NCBI RefSeq assembly: GCF_900476375.1
Contig: NZ_UPPP01000094.1
Span: 124,001 to 188,000 of the forward strand
Source: Allolucifera butyrica
Lineage (GTDB): Bacteria; Bacillota; Negativicutes; Sporomusales; UPPP01
DNA length: 64,000 nt
Direction: 5' to 3'
How positions within the stretch are numbered: position 1 is the stretch's first letter; each line of letters begins with the position of its first letter. A model generated the notes under the pieces. That model saw nothing but the letters and a program-made list of their open reading frames with translations, had not been told where the DNA came from and did not search any database. Shown one piece after another: positions 24,311 to 33,603 of this stretch. The translations under genes were made by a program, and so were the position numbers.

Positions 24311-25177
24311 GTGCAGATTCATTCGTTATTTGGTTCCGGCAAAGCAGTGGTTTCGTTTGAAATATTCCCGCCCAAGCCGAATTATTCCCTGGACACAATT
24401 TTTGCTACGCTGGATGGCTTAAAAGAACTTAAGCCGGATTTTATCAGCGTTACTTATGGCGCAGGCGGCAGCAGTACGGAACGTTCCATTGAAATTGCCG
24501 ACAAGGTTAAAAATGAATATCATATCGAAACATTAGCCCATTTAACTTGTGTCGGTTCCACGCGGGGCGATATCGAAAAGGTCCTAAACCGGTTTAGCAA
24601 CCACAATATAGAAAACGTACTGGCTCTGCGCGGGGATCCGCCCCAGGGACAGGCGGGCTTCGCGGCTTCGAACCCTGGCTATAAATACGCCGGGGATTTA
24701 GTAGCCCATATAAAGGAACGGACTGATTTTTGCGTTGCGGCGGCGGCCTATCCGGAGGGTCATTTGGAGTGTCCGGATTTGAATGTTCATTTCAGCCATT
24801 TGAAAGCAAAAGTAGACCAGGGGGTAGATTTCTTAATTACCCAACTGTTTTTTGACAATAATATATTTTTTACATTTCTGGATAAGGCCCGCGCCCAGGG
24901 AATTTACTGTCCCGTTGTGGTGGGGATCATGCCGGTGCTTAATGCCGCCCAAATTAAACGCATGACCAGCTTGTGCGGCGCATCCGTTCCCGACGGTTTG
25001 CAGAGGATCCTTGAAAAATATGCAAATTCGGCTGCGGATATGGAGAAGGCCGGTATTGAATATGCGTGCCGGCAAATTAACAATCTGTTAGAGAATCATG
25101 CGGATGGCATTCATTTATATACCATGAATAAGGCAGAGCAGGCCCGAATTATTATGCATCAAACCGGACTTCGCTAA
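24311..25177 (+). CDS. metF: 5,10-methylenetetrahydrofolate reductase
   Basis: A 288-residue FAD-dependent TIM-barrel enzyme making 5-methyl-THF for methionine synthesis or the methyl branch of the Wood-Ljungdahl pathway. Conserved stretches are VSFEIFPPKPNYS, SVTYGAGGSST, THLTCVG-like AHLTCVGSTRG, NVLALRGDPP and LITQLFFDNNIFF. The GTG start at 24311 follows GAGGAGAG. The gene is alone, with its own -10 box; no corrinoid or MetV partner is adjacent, so the type of electron donor is open. Confidence 0.94.
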   Translation: MQIHSLFGSGKAVVSFEIFPPKPNYSLDTIFATLDGLKELKPDFISVTYGAGGSSTERSIEIADKVKNEYHIETLAHLTCVGSTRGDIEKVLNRFSNHNIENVLALRGDPPQGQAGFAASNPGYKYAGDLVAHIKERTDFCVAAAAYPEGHLECPDLNVHFSHLKAKVDQGVDFLITQLFFDNNIFFTFLDKARAQGIYCPVVVGIMPVLNAAQIKRMTSLCGASVPDGLQRILEKYANSAADMEKAGIEYACRQINNLLENHADGIHLYTMNKAEQARIIMHQTGLR

Positions 25178-25295
25178 TTATCTGTGAAAATTCGCAAAAA
25201 ACTTGCTTTTCTGTGTATTTATGAGCTTATTTACAATTCGCTTTTTCATTGTTAATATAATAAATGCAATTTTAATGAAAGGACGTATATTAGCA

Positions 25296-25448
25296 ATGCA
25301 AAAGCTTGAACTGCTGAACCGCATTCAAAAGCTGGCATCCATTGTGCATAGCGAGGATTTGACCCAGCAGCTTTCTGCCGAGAGTTTAAATGATTTACGG
25401 CGTGTTTTGGATGAAATGACGGAAGAGTACATTGTTAGTTACTGCTAA
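25296..25448 (+). CDS. Small uncharacterised helical protein
   Basis: A 50-residue acidic protein, predicted to be two helices (MQKLELLNRIQKLASIVHSE and ESLNDLRRVLDEMTEEYI). GAAAGGA lies 12 bases before ATG 25296; ATG 25275 in the same frame would put the site inside the gene. It is followed immediately by a good terminator, which supports a real short transcript. No family recognised. Confidence 0.55.
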   Translation: MQKLELLNRIQKLASIVHSEDLTQQLSAESLNDLRRVLDEMTEEYIVSYC

Positions 25449-25465
25449 GCGGGTTATATTAAATT

Positions 25466-25491
25466 GCTCTTAGGCGGCTAAGAGCTTTTTA
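25466..25491 (+). terminator. Terminator of the small helical protein gene
   Basis: GCTCTTAG and CTAAGAGC with a 4-base loop, followed by TTTTT. Confidence 0.8.
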
Positions 25492-25500
25492 TATTGGACA

Positions 25501-25540
25501 AAAAAATATCCCTCTCAAATTTTGAGAGGGATATTTTTTT
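25501..25540. terminator. Terminator of fba
   Basis: An almost perfect 18-bp stem with CCCTCTCAAA/TTTGAGAGGG at its core, flanked by A- and T-runs, so it can act in both directions. It directly follows the fba stop codon on the minus strand. Confidence 0.85.
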
Positions 25541-25541
25541 G

Positions 25542-26564
<1,023 letters not shown>

Positions 26565-27449
26565 TTAATTCCCATTATTTTGATAAAAACGTAATAAAAA
26601 AGTCATATCGTCAGGAATTGGACTAACGGTGACAATACGTTGGGCAGTAACGGGATGAGAAAAATTCAGCTGGAAAGCGTGTAAGGCTTGCCGGTGAATC
26701 AGAGTGGAAGGGGGGCCATAGAGGTCGTCCCCGAGAATTGGATGCCCCATATGGGCCAGGTGGACCCGGATTTGGTGCGTTCTGCCTGTTTCCAGTTCTA
26801 GCTTTAACAGACTGGCTTGTCCCATATTTTTTAGTACTTGGTAATGCGTTATGGCACTTTGGCCATCAGGCCGGACCATGCGTTCAATAATACTGTCCGG
26901 TGCCCTGCCGATCGGAAAATCAATAATTCCCGAGCCTTTACCGGGTACGCCGTGAACGATTGCCAGGTAGGAACGTTGGAATCGTTTGTTTGTTTTAGTG
27001 GATAGTTGGTGCTGAATGTTAGGATATTTAGCAATCGCCAGAAGACCGGAAGTGTTACGGTCCAACCGGTGAATCGGATGAAATCCGTAGGGCCGGTTTT
27101 TTTGCTGATAATAAAAAATGACACCATTGGCTAATGTTTTCGTTTCATTCCGTACGGTAGGGTGGACCAGCAATCCGGCCGGTTTATTTACTATTAATAG
27201 GAAATCGTCTTCGTAACGGACATCAAGCGGCACTTCCGCCGGGGTTAGTGTGCGGTCCGGAGTCAACTCGATGCGGACAATATCGCCGGCCGTTACCAGG
27301 GTGCGGGGCAAAGCAGTTTTTTCATTGACCGTTAAAATTCCGTTTCTTTTGATTCGTCGCCACAAGGTGAGTGAAATTCCACACTGATACCGTAGAAAAT
27401 CACCCACAGGGACTGTTGTCAGAGAAGGGGGGACGGTAAAAACCAGCAT
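26565..27449 (-). CDS. RluA-family RNA pseudouridine synthase
   Basis: A 294-residue pseudouridine synthase. An S4-like N-terminal RNA-binding domain (about 1-75, VGDFLRYQCGISLTLWRRIK) precedes the catalytic domain with LLIVNKPAGLLVHPT and the catalytic Asp in HPIHRLDRNTSGLL. GRTHQIRVHLAHMGHPILGD is the conserved C-terminal part. The RluA/RluD type modifies uridines in rRNA or tRNA; which position cannot be told. It converges with nothing and is followed by the fba gene on the same strand 93 bases later. Confidence 0.92.
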   Translation of the reverse strand: MLVFTVPPSLTTVPVGDFLRYQCGISLTLWRRIKRNGILTVNEKTALPRTLVTAGDIVRIELTPDRTLTPAEVPLDVRYEDDFLLIVNKPAGLLVHPTVRNETKTLANGVIFYYQQKNRPYGFHPIHRLDRNTSGLLAIAKYPNIQHQLSTKTNKRFQRSYLAIVHGVPGKGSGIIDFPIGRAPDSIIERMVRPDGQSAITHYQVLKNMGQASLLKLELETGRTHQIRVHLAHMGHPILGDDLYGPPSTLIHRQALHAFQLNFSHPVTAQRIVTVSPIPDDMTFLLRFYQNNGN

Positions 27450-27494
27450 AATCAGGCTCCTCTATCGTTCTATTATCATATTCTTTCTGGTTTG

Positions 27495-27538
27495 AAAAAA
27501 AAAATTCCTGCTGTCGAGAAAAGAGCAGCAGGATTTCG
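27495..27538 (-). terminator. Terminator of the 27546 gene side
   Basis: CCTGCTGCTCTTTT with its complement across a short loop on the minus strand, followed by a run of nine T residues. It ends the transcript of the 27546 gene before the pseudouridine synthase gene. Confidence 0.8.
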
Positions 27539-27545
27539 ATTATGA

Positions 27546-28010
27546 TTATAATGAATTTTGGATCATAGCCACCAGTTCGGCAATATGTTCTCTTTCCATA
27601 AGCAATGTTTCTTTTAGGTAGTCATCCATAGGAGTGCCGCGAGCACCAAGAATCGTTGCAAAGCGGCGGTGACGACGCAGTAAAGCTTGTGTTAACAACA
27701 GCAGTAGCCCGCGATTTAAGCCGGCACTGCGGTCGACCGTATCGATTGTGTTACGCGTTTCCAAACGATATTTACGGATAGTTGTATTCATTGATTCATC
27801 GTGCATGCAAACCATATGCAGCACATCCATATAAGCCTGCCAGTGGTTAAAAGCCATATCATCTAAACATTCACGCATGTCCCCGCTTGCTTGTTCGGCA
27901 GTTTCTAAGACGGTACGCATTAATTCCAACTGGTCAATAGATTCTTGATGCAGGGTGCGCATATGTTCCGCATCAAGTACCATTGTTTTGCGGGTAAACG
28001 GTTTTCTCAT
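27546..28010 (-). CDS. Uncharacterised helical protein
   Basis: A 154-residue protein that I do not recognise. It looks all-helical and is rich in Met, His and Glu: AEHMRTLHQESIDQ, FNHWQAYMDVLHMVCMHDES and MEREHIAELVAMI. The spacing of His and Glu on helices could fit a four-helix, ferritin-like bundle, but no clear ExxH pair is conserved to my eye. AAGGAGGGG lies 11 bases before the ATG. It shares the strand with the Cys-rich gene at 28090, 79 bases upstream. A role in the spore is possible but unproven. Confidence 0.65.
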   Translation of the reverse strand: MRKPFTRKTMVLDAEHMRTLHQESIDQLELMRTVLETAEQASGDMRECLDDMAFNHWQAYMDVLHMVCMHDESMNTTIRKYRLETRNTIDTVDRSAGLNRGLLLLLTQALLRRHRRFATILGARGTPMDDYLKETLLMEREHIAELVAMIQNSL

Positions 28011-28089
28011 TACATATTTTCCCCTCCTTGCCCCCCGGTTGCGCTTTTCTTATGACACCTTTATGTAAAAGGTGTGCATAAGCGCACAC

Positions 28090-28428
28090 CTAGCGACGAT
28101 GAGACTTGTAGGGAGCGATAAAGCGCAAACATTTAATGGGAATATGCATGGATAGGGATTTTCCGCACAGGCAAACATTTACAATAATAAAGTTGCAGCC
28201 GACATAACAGAGTGTACCGCAAAATGATTCGCGGCGGCCAATTCTCGCATCTACGGAAAACAGTACCTCGTCTCCTAATAAAGTCATGATACGGTCTTGA
28301 AATGTTTCCGTGTAATACATTTTTTGCGGCATATGTTCTTCTTCACACATCATTTCGGGGCCCATGTAGTCGCAGCAAGGTTCCATTTTATCTTCTCCGT
28401 GATACCAATGTGGATATTTGCTGTCCAT
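28090..28428 (-). CDS. Cys- and Met-rich small protein, possible spore coat component
   Basis: The start is ATG 28428 with AAGGAGG 9-10 bases upstream; the frame runs on to 28494 without a binding site. The 112-residue product has an unusual N-terminal third rich in Met, Cys, Tyr and Glu (MEPCCDYMGPEMMCEEEHM) and a second half with an LSM/SH3-like beta pattern: LLGDEVLFSVDARIG, FCGTLCYVGCNFIIVNV, LSMHIPIKCLRFI. Similar layouts occur in spore coat proteins, but I recognise no named family. Two hairpins lie just after it. Confidence 0.6.
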   Translation of the reverse strand: MDSKYPHWYHGEDKMEPCCDYMGPEMMCEEEHMPQKMYYTETFQDRIMTLLGDEVLFSVDARIGRRESFCGTLCYVGCNFIIVNVCLCGKSLSMHIPIKCLRFIAPYKSHRR

Positions 28429-28621
28429 TGATTTTACATCCTCCTTTATTTGTCGATTGGGCAAATAATAAATTCTTAATATCTGATATATCATATGAAT
28501 TGCCGCAACATAATGCTACACTTGGTAAGGGAATGAAATAGAAGAAATGAGACGGTTTTTGTGAAGTACCGATGCTATTTTTAGAGTCCGGCAAACTTGC
28601 GGTTGGAAAGCCCTGTGTAAC

Positions 28622-28627
28622 TATAAT
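28622..28627 (+). promoter_or_regulatory. Probable -10 box for the small membrane proteins
   Basis: TATAAT at 28622-28627, followed 7 bases later by TAGGAG at about 28633. It would drive the small ORF at 28649 and the gene at 28773. Confidence 0.35.
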
Positions 28628-28648
28628 ATGGTAGGAGATTGCTAAAGT

Positions 28649-28753
28649 GTGCAGGAAATTGATAATTTACCGCGAATAAAAAAATTAAAGTTTCCGTATT
28701 TCTTGCTGCCCTTGCTCATTTGTTTTATAAAACCAGTTTTAAATTTATGGTAA
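28649..28753 (+). CDS. Very small predicted membrane protein
   Basis: Not found by simple length cut-offs. GTG 28649 follows TAGGAG by about 11 bases, and the 34-residue product starts with a charged stretch (QEIDNLPRIKKLKF) and continues into one hydrophobic segment (YFLLPLLICFIKPVLNLW). The stop lies 19 bases before the next small membrane protein. The layout supports translation, but a 34-codon frame can arise by chance. Confidence 0.4.
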   Translation: MQEIDNLPRIKKLKFPYFLLPLLICFIKPVLNLW

Positions 28754-28772
28754 GAAATGGAGATTATGCTTC

Positions 28773-29024
28773 ATGGGGTTGTTAACACATGGTAATATTA
28801 TTTTGCTGGGGTTTATTGTTTGGGTCTGTATTGCGCCAAAAATTAACAGTCCTCAATATGGGGAGTCTTTTTTAGCGTATATGGTGGCATTGCTATTTAG
28901 TTTAACTGCCAGTACAGAATTAATGATGGTTAAACCGGTAGCATTCTTTTTTACAGTTGGCGGTGTATTGGCTTTTTGCTATATCGTAGCAAGAAGAACA
29001 ATTCGGATTACATTTCGAAAATAG
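28773..29024 (+). CDS. Small membrane protein of unknown function
   Basis: An 83-residue protein with three hydrophobic stretches: about residues 7-21 (ILLGFIVWVCIA), 33-48 (YMVALLFSLTAS), and 53-72 (PVAFFFTVGGVLAFCYIVA), ending in a basic tail (RRTIRITFRK). AATGGAG lies about 10 bases before the ATG. yajQ starts 27 bases later on the same strand and could be cotranscribed. No family recognised. Confidence 0.65.
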   Translation: MGLLTHGNIILLGFIVWVCIAPKINSPQYGESFLAYMVALLFSLTASTELMMVKPVAFFFTVGGVLAFCYIVARRTIRITFRK

Positions 29025-29051
29025 GTAAGGCAAAAGGAGGAAGTCGGTTCC

Positions 29052-29546
29052 GTGGCAAAAGATTGCTCATTTGATATTGTTTCCGAGGTAGACATGCAGG
29101 AAGTTGACAACGCAGTAAATCAGACCGCTAAGGAGATCGGTCAACGGTTTGATTTCCGCGGCAGTAAAGCAAATGTCAGCTTGGAAGGGGAACAAATAAA
29201 GATCGTTGCTGATGACGATTATAAACTAAAAAGCGTGATTGATATCTTGCAGACTAAGGTAATAAAACGGGGGATATCATTAAAGAGCCTTGATTATGGA
29301 CGGGTTGAACCGGCTGCGCAGGGAACGGTTCGGCAACTGATAACCATAAAAAAGGGAATCAGTAAGGAAAAGGGAAAAGAAGTAGTGGCCGCAATTAAGG
29401 ATCCGAAACTGAAGGTGCAAGCACAGATCATGGATGACCAAGTTCGCGTTTCCGGTAAAAATAAGGACGATTTGCAAAATGTTATTGCTAAATTGAAACA
29501 GGCTGATTTCGGAATTGATTTGCAATTTGTCAATTTCCGGTCATAA
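29052..29546 (+). CDS. yajQ: YajQ-family nucleotide-binding protein
   Basis: A 164-residue member of the YajQ/DUF520 family, reported in other bacteria to bind cyclic di-GMP and act with transcription factors. It has two RNA-recognition-like folds: [38 protein letters not shown] and [25 protein letters not shown], then [22 protein letters not shown] and [22 protein letters not shown]. The GTG start follows AGGAGG by about 13 bases. An HD-GYP phosphodiesterase at 10724 shows the organism has c-di-GMP turnover. Confidence 0.93.
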   Translation: MAKDCSFDIVSEVDMQEVDNAVNQTAKEIGQRFDFRGSKANVSLEGEQIKIVADDDYKLKSVIDILQTKVIKRGISLKSLDYGRVEPAAQGTVRQLITIKKGISKEKGKEVVAAIKDPKLKVQAQIMDDQVRVSGKNKDDLQNVIAKLKQADFGIDLQFVNFRS

Positions 29547-29663
29547 CGATTTGGACTTCCGCTGCGTCGGAAGTTCTTTTGCTAGCAGATAATCACTCTG
29601 TTGTCTTAATAAAGCCATCTTAGAATGGCGTAAGGTTATTTATGAGAAGGGTGGGTACCTTTT

Positions 29664-30734
29664 ATGGATGTAAAGCAGCGCATCGAAGAACGTCATTTAA
29701 AACAAGCCGAACAACTGGAACGGTGGCATAGTGAACAGGAACATAATCAGGAGATAGAAAATCAATTAGCTGCTTTGAGTAAATTTAGTTATGAAGCGGT
29801 CGACTATGAGCCTTTTTTAGTCCGGACACCATGGAAGGAACCGCCTTTAACCGATTATTCTTATTTAGTAGAGGAAGCACAATTAAAAGCAGAGAGTGCC
29901 TATATTATGCCCCTTGCCGTACGAACCGGCCTGTTGCTTCTTTTATTGACGATCGTTGTCATTAGTGGCAATGCGGCTGCTTTTTGGGTTGCCGGTACAG
30001 CAGGAACCGCCTTGGCGGTCTCATTATACTTGAAGGTCGTAGAACGCAAAAAAATGATTGTGACAGCTGTAAACGAAGCTCAGTTACAGGTGAAAAATAA
30101 AGAAGAAGAAGAACGGAAAAAGAATGAAGCAGCCAAAAAAGCCCATGAGAATACGGAAAATGAGCGGATTGCGGCAATTAACCGCCTGTTAAACGGAGAA
30201 TTGGGTGCAGTTATTTTACGTTTGGATGAAGTATTGACGAATTTACGAATGCCTGTACTTATTGAAGTGGATATTGATATTCATAAGGAAATTCCTTTGC
30301 TGCGAATCTGGTTGCCGGCCAAAATGGTCATTCCCAGGCAGCGGAGCACTCTTTTGTCCTCCGGCAGAATTCAATATGAGGACAAAGAAATCAGAAAAAT
30401 TAATCAGCAGTATTTGGAACTCTGTTCGGCTGTTATTAGCCGGATTCTCGCCATTGTTTACGGGAATATTCCTTCCTTTGATGTTGGTTATGTGTGGGGG
30501 ATGATCAAGGACGGTCCGGAAGACGAATGCATCGTTATGGGAAGGTTTGACCGCCAGGCGGTAATCGATGCCTGTCGTGCAGCAAGTGGTATAACTGCCT
30601 TAAAGGCTCTGCAGGCTGAATTTGATTATGACCAGTCCCTGAATTTTTTTCCGCAAAAGGCTCGCTGGCCGGAAGAATGGGGAGAGGCTGAGCATAATAT
30701 GCTCCGGAGTTTACATGTAAAGATTTTTAAATAA
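29664..30734 (+). CDS. Uncharacterised membrane protein with coiled coil
   Basis: A 356-residue protein I cannot name. The N-terminal 60 residues are charged and helical. Two adjacent transmembrane helices follow at about 82-122 (MPLAVRTGLLLLLLTIVVIS, then AAFWVAGTAGTALAVSLYL). Next is a long charged coiled-coil (KNKEEEERKKNEAAKKAHENTENERIAAI, about 142-170), then a folded C-terminal domain of about 180 residues with VLIEVDIDIHKEIPLLRIWLP and VGYVWGMIKDGPED. The pattern suggests a membrane hairpin with a cytoplasmic domain. AAGGGTGGG precedes the ATG. It stands alone. Confidence 0.7.
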   Translation: MDVKQRIEERHLKQAEQLERWHSEQEHNQEIENQLAALSKFSYEAVDYEPFLVRTPWKEPPLTDYSYLVEEAQLKAESAYIMPLAVRTGLLLLLLTIVVISGNAAAFWVAGTAGTALAVSLYLKVVERKKMIVTAVNEAQLQVKNKEEEERKKNEAAKKAHENTENERIAAINRLLNGELGAVILRLDEVLTNLRMPVLIEVDIDIHKEIPLLRIWLPAKMVIPRQRSTLLSSGRIQYEDKEIRKINQQYLELCSAVISRILAIVYGNIPSFDVGYVWGMIKDGPEDECIVMGRFDRQAVIDACRAASGITALKALQAEFDYDQSLNFFPQKARWPEEWGEAEHNMLRSLHVKIFK

Positions 30735-30841
30735 AAATTATTTTTAACAAATTAACAAACAAAGAGGAATTTATTTCTGTGCGGAGAAGTATACTATATA
30801 TGCAATTTATTCCACAGAGAAACAAATGAGGAGGGAATTCT

Positions 30842-31237
30842 ATGAAGTTTACAGATGTGATTCAAAGTGCGGACTGGAAAGCCGAAAAGCATGTGCCTGT
30901 AATCAGTGCGCCGGAAACGGTTAAGGCGGGAGAAAAATTTAATGTCGAGGTATGCGTGGGAAAAGAGATTGCTCATCCCAATACTACCGAACATCATATT
31001 CGCTGGATTAAGCTGTACTTTAAACCGGACAACGGCAAATTTGCTTATGAATTAGGTACATACCAGTTTGATGCTCATGGGGAATCCGCAGAAGGGCCGA
31101 ATAAGGGCCCGGTTTATAGCGAGCCGGCTGTTAATGCCTTTATTAAGTTGAGCGCTTCCGGCACCTTGCTGGCAGCCGCTTATTGCAACATTCATGGTTT
31201 ATGGGAAAGCTCAAAAACCATTACGGTGCAAGCTTGA
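30842..31237 (+). CDS. Superoxide reductase (neelaredoxin type)
   Basis: Reduces superoxide to peroxide at a mononuclear iron site, typical of anaerobes. The 131-residue protein has the active-site pieces EKHVPV (E15, K16, H17), AHPNTTEHHIRW (H45, H51/H52) and CNIHGLWE (C115, H118), giving the His4Cys site. No N-terminal desulforedoxin-type CxxC domain is present, so this is the class II, one-iron type. GGAGGG lies just upstream of the ATG, and a strong terminator follows, so it is a single-gene transcript. Confidence 0.93.
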   Translation: MKFTDVIQSADWKAEKHVPVISAPETVKAGEKFNVEVCVGKEIAHPNTTEHHIRWIKLYFKPDNGKFAYELGTYQFDAHGESAEGPNKGPVYSEPAVNAFIKLSASGTLLAAAYCNIHGLWESSKTITVQA

Positions 31238-31285
31238 TAAGAACGTGTTAGTTAATAATAAGGTCGTGGAGTTATATCCGCTCCG

Positions 31286-31317
31286 AAAAAATCCCGGTGA
31301 TGCCGGGATTTTTTTGT
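31286..31317 (+). terminator. Terminator of the superoxide reductase gene
   Basis: AAAAAATCCCGG and CCGGGATTTTTTT with a 4-base loop. A canonical rho-independent signal. Confidence 0.9.
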
Positions 31318-31417
31318 GTTTAAAATGCACTATAATGATGAAAATCTGTTAAAATATAATAAATATTAACATTTTGTGTTCTTGAAAATGAACATTTTGC
31401 TCTTGGAGTGAGAATAC

Positions 31418-31858
31418 GTGATAAAAGTATTTTTGTTTTTTGCTATCTTCTCTACTTTATGGAACTACTCGATTCCAAGGCGATACAGGGAATATGAAGC
31501 GGGAACCAGGACGGGCGGGAAGAGGGCTTACCGGCTGTTGCTGATGGATTTGGCGAGGAAAACCGGCATAAAAGGAATACGTTATCTGGTATTATTTTTT
31601 TTAGTTTTTGGCTGGTTAATTTTAACCGGTTATTTTGTGACGGTAAGTGTCTATTTTGACACTTACGGGCTGAATGCAGCAGCAGCCATGACGGCGATCC
31701 TGACGACGATTGCGCTGTTGAAGGATATGCAATCGGTACATACCAATTTTCTTCAGTGGTGTTATGAGCAGGATGATACGGTTCTGGATGTAACACGTGG
31801 CTGCTGGGAAATGATTTTGGCAGGATTGGTGCTGGTCAGGATTTTTTTATATCCCTAA
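31418..31858 (+). CDS. Small membrane protein of unknown function
   Basis: A 146-residue protein with about four hydrophobic stretches: an N-terminal one (VFLFFAIFSTLW), a strong one near 55-78 (GIRYLVLFFLVFGWLILTGYF), one near 88-102 (AAAAMTAILTTIALL), and one at the C-terminus (MILAGLVLVRIFLYP). Basic residues between the first two suggest a cytoplasmic loop. TTGGAGTGAG precedes the GTG start. lysC follows 82 bases later. No family recognised. Confidence 0.65.
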   Translation: MIKVFLFFAIFSTLWNYSIPRRYREYEAGTRTGGKRAYRLLLMDLARKTGIKGIRYLVLFFLVFGWLILTGYFVTVSVYFDTYGLNAAAAMTAILTTIALLKDMQSVHTNFLQWCYEQDDTVLDVTRGCWEMILAGLVLVRIFLYP

Positions 31859-31940
31859 TGTCCGTCTCTGGGAGGAGTTTGTTCTTTTGTGAAGAATAGA
31901 AAGTGTTATTGTGCTAATTATTGGTTACAGGGGGATGGAC

Positions 31941-33167
31941 ATGGCTCTAATAGTAAAAAAGTTTGGCGGCAGTTCTGTAGCGACTCCCGATAAAATTAAA
32001 GGGGTAGCCGAAAGAATATTGCGGGAAAAACAGCAAGGAGATCAGATTGTGGTTGTAGTATCCGCTATGGGGGATACTACGGATGAATTAATTGATTTAT
32101 GTACAGCGATTACCGATGAAACGCATGGGCGGGAAATGGATATGTTACTATCAACGGGTGAGCAGATATCCATTGCTCTTTTGGCAATGGCCTTAAAAAA
32201 GCTGGGACATCCGGCTGTTTCTTTGACCGGTTATCAGGCGGGAATCCGCACGAATGAAAATTTCGCCAAGGCTAGAATTGTGAATATGGACCCCGCCCGG
32301 GTTTCGCAAGAATTAAATAGGGGTAACATCGTAGTGGTAGCCGGATTTCAAGGCGTAACGCCGGGTGGTGATATTGCGACGCTGGGAAGAGGGGGCTCGG
32401 ACACGACGGCGGTGGCATTGGCTGGGGCGTTACAAGCGGATGTCTGTGAAATTTATACGGACGTGGATGGCGTTTATTCGGCTGACCCCAGGATTGTAAC
32501 CAAAGCCAGAAAGATGAAGGAAATTACTTATAATGAAATGTTGGAAATGGCCAGACTGGGGGCGGTGGTTATGCAGCCGCGCTCGGTAGAAATGGGAAAA
32601 CACTACGGTGTACCGATTCATGTTCGCTCAACATTTACCCAGGAATCGGGGACATTTATCAGGGGGGAATATACTATGGAAGAACGGGAATTTATCATTA
32701 GAGGTGTCACACATGATAACAATGTGGCTAAAATTGCCATTCTGGGAGTACCGGACCATCCGGGAGTAGCTTATAAAATTTTTTCCGCGTTAGCGGCTGC
32801 CAATATTGATGTAGATATGATTGTACAAAGTATTCGCAATACCGATAAAAATATTAACGATATTTTGTTTACCATTGCCAAACCGGAACTGAACCAGACC
32901 AAAAGTATCATTGAACAGTTGGGAAAAGAAATCGGCATACTCGGTGTAATTGTAGAGGATCATGTAGCTAAAGTATCGGTTGTCGGTGCCGGCATGCTGG
33001 GAAGCCCCGGTATTGCGGCAACAATGTTCGGAGCCCTGGGGGACGCCGGGATTAATATTGAAGTGATCAGCACGTCGGAAATCAGCATTTCCTGTCTGAT
33101 CCGGGCTGATTTGGTTCAGCAGGCAGTGAATGCGATTCATAATCGATTTTTCCCGGAAAAGAAATAA
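31941..33167 (+). CDS. lysC: Aspartate kinase
   Basis: Phosphorylates aspartate, the first step toward Lys, Met and Thr. The start is ATG 31941, 7 bases after CAGGGGGA; MALIVKKFGGSSVA is the standard N-terminus. The 408-residue product has the kinase domain (KKFGGSSVA, VVVVSAMGDTTDEL, GRGGSDTTAVALA, YTDVDGVYSADPR) and a C-terminal pair of ACT domains (ILGVPDHPGVAYKIF, SVVGAGMLGSPGIAATMF), so it is feedback regulated, likely by Lys or Thr. No lysine riboswitch is visible upstream. An internal start for a beta subunit is possible but not tested. Confidence 0.95.
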   Translation: MALIVKKFGGSSVATPDKIKGVAERILREKQQGDQIVVVVSAMGDTTDELIDLCTAITDETHGREMDMLLSTGEQISIALLAMALKKLGHPAVSLTGYQAGIRTNENFAKARIVNMDPARVSQELNRGNIVVVAGFQGVTPGGDIATLGRGGSDTTAVALAGALQADVCEIYTDVDGVYSADPRIVTKARKMKEITYNEMLEMARLGAVVMQPRSVEMGKHYGVPIHVRSTFTQESGTFIRGEYTMEEREFIIRGVTHDNNVAKIAILGVPDHPGVAYKIFSALAAANIDVDMIVQSIRNTDKNINDILFTIAKPELNQTKSIIEQLGKEIGILGVIVEDHVAKVSVVGAGMLGSPGIAATMFGALGDAGINIEVISTSEISISCLIRADLVQQAVNAIHNRFFPEKK

Positions 33168-33192
33168 TCACTGTTTATAAAATTTTGTCTGA

Positions 33193-33237
33193 AACGCAAA
33201 CCGTATTATTATCTAATGCGGTATTGCGTTTTTTTTA
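33193..33237 (+). terminator. Terminator of lysC
   Basis: AACGCAAACCG and its near complement CGGTATTGCGTT form an imperfect stem, followed by TTTTTTTATTT. Confidence 0.75.
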
Positions 33238-33240
33238 TTT

Positions 33241-33505
33241 AATAACATAACAAGTATACATATCGTTAGAAATAATGTATTGAAATATGATAGTTAGAAA
33301 GAATTACCGCCATGATATTCTTAGTTATTAGGAGGAGTTATGTATACTTAGTAGAATTTATTACAACCATAGAAAGTCATAGCAGCTTATTTCCGCTCCG
33401 TTTCTGTGGCAGGGAAAGAAAGGGGGGAAATCTCAGTAAGCCGCAGAACGACAGCGTAATAAGATAACCGCCGGGATAAGACAGAGGATAAACTTGTGAG
33501 GAAAC
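33241..33505 (+). promoter_or_regulatory. Long untranslated leader region before the porin gene
   Basis: About 430 bases separate lysC from the porin. After an AT-rich part with a possible promoter, TTAGGAGGAG at about 33330 precedes ATG TAT ACT TAG, a three-codon frame. The next 170 bases contain G-rich and C-rich stretches (for example AAAGGGGGGAAA near 33419) that could pair, followed by a 23-codon frame. I searched by eye for cobalamin, TPP, c-di-GMP, Moco and fluoride riboswitch cores and saw none. It looks like a structured leader of unknown type. Confidence 0.3.
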
Positions 33506-33577
33506 ATGGAAACTCATAATGTTACCCCTCAGGAAGCGAAGGCGGTTATGGATAGAATGCCTTCCCATAAGAAATAA
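33506..33577 (+). CDS. Very small ORF upstream of the porin gene
   Basis: A 23-codon frame, METHNVTPQEAKAVMDRMP plus SHKK, with TTGTGAGG 5 bases before ATG 33506. It stops 26 bases before the porin ATG. It could be a leader peptide or a small protein; no family is known to me. Confidence 0.35.
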   Translation: METHNVTPQEAKAVMDRMPSHKK

Positions 33578-33603
33578 TCCAAAATTACTGAGGAGGAAAC
33601 ACA

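Noticed and set aside
33241..33505. Known riboswitch in the porin leader
   Set aside because: I looked for cobalamin, TPP, c-di-GMP, Moco, guanidine and fluoride cores and found no convincing match.
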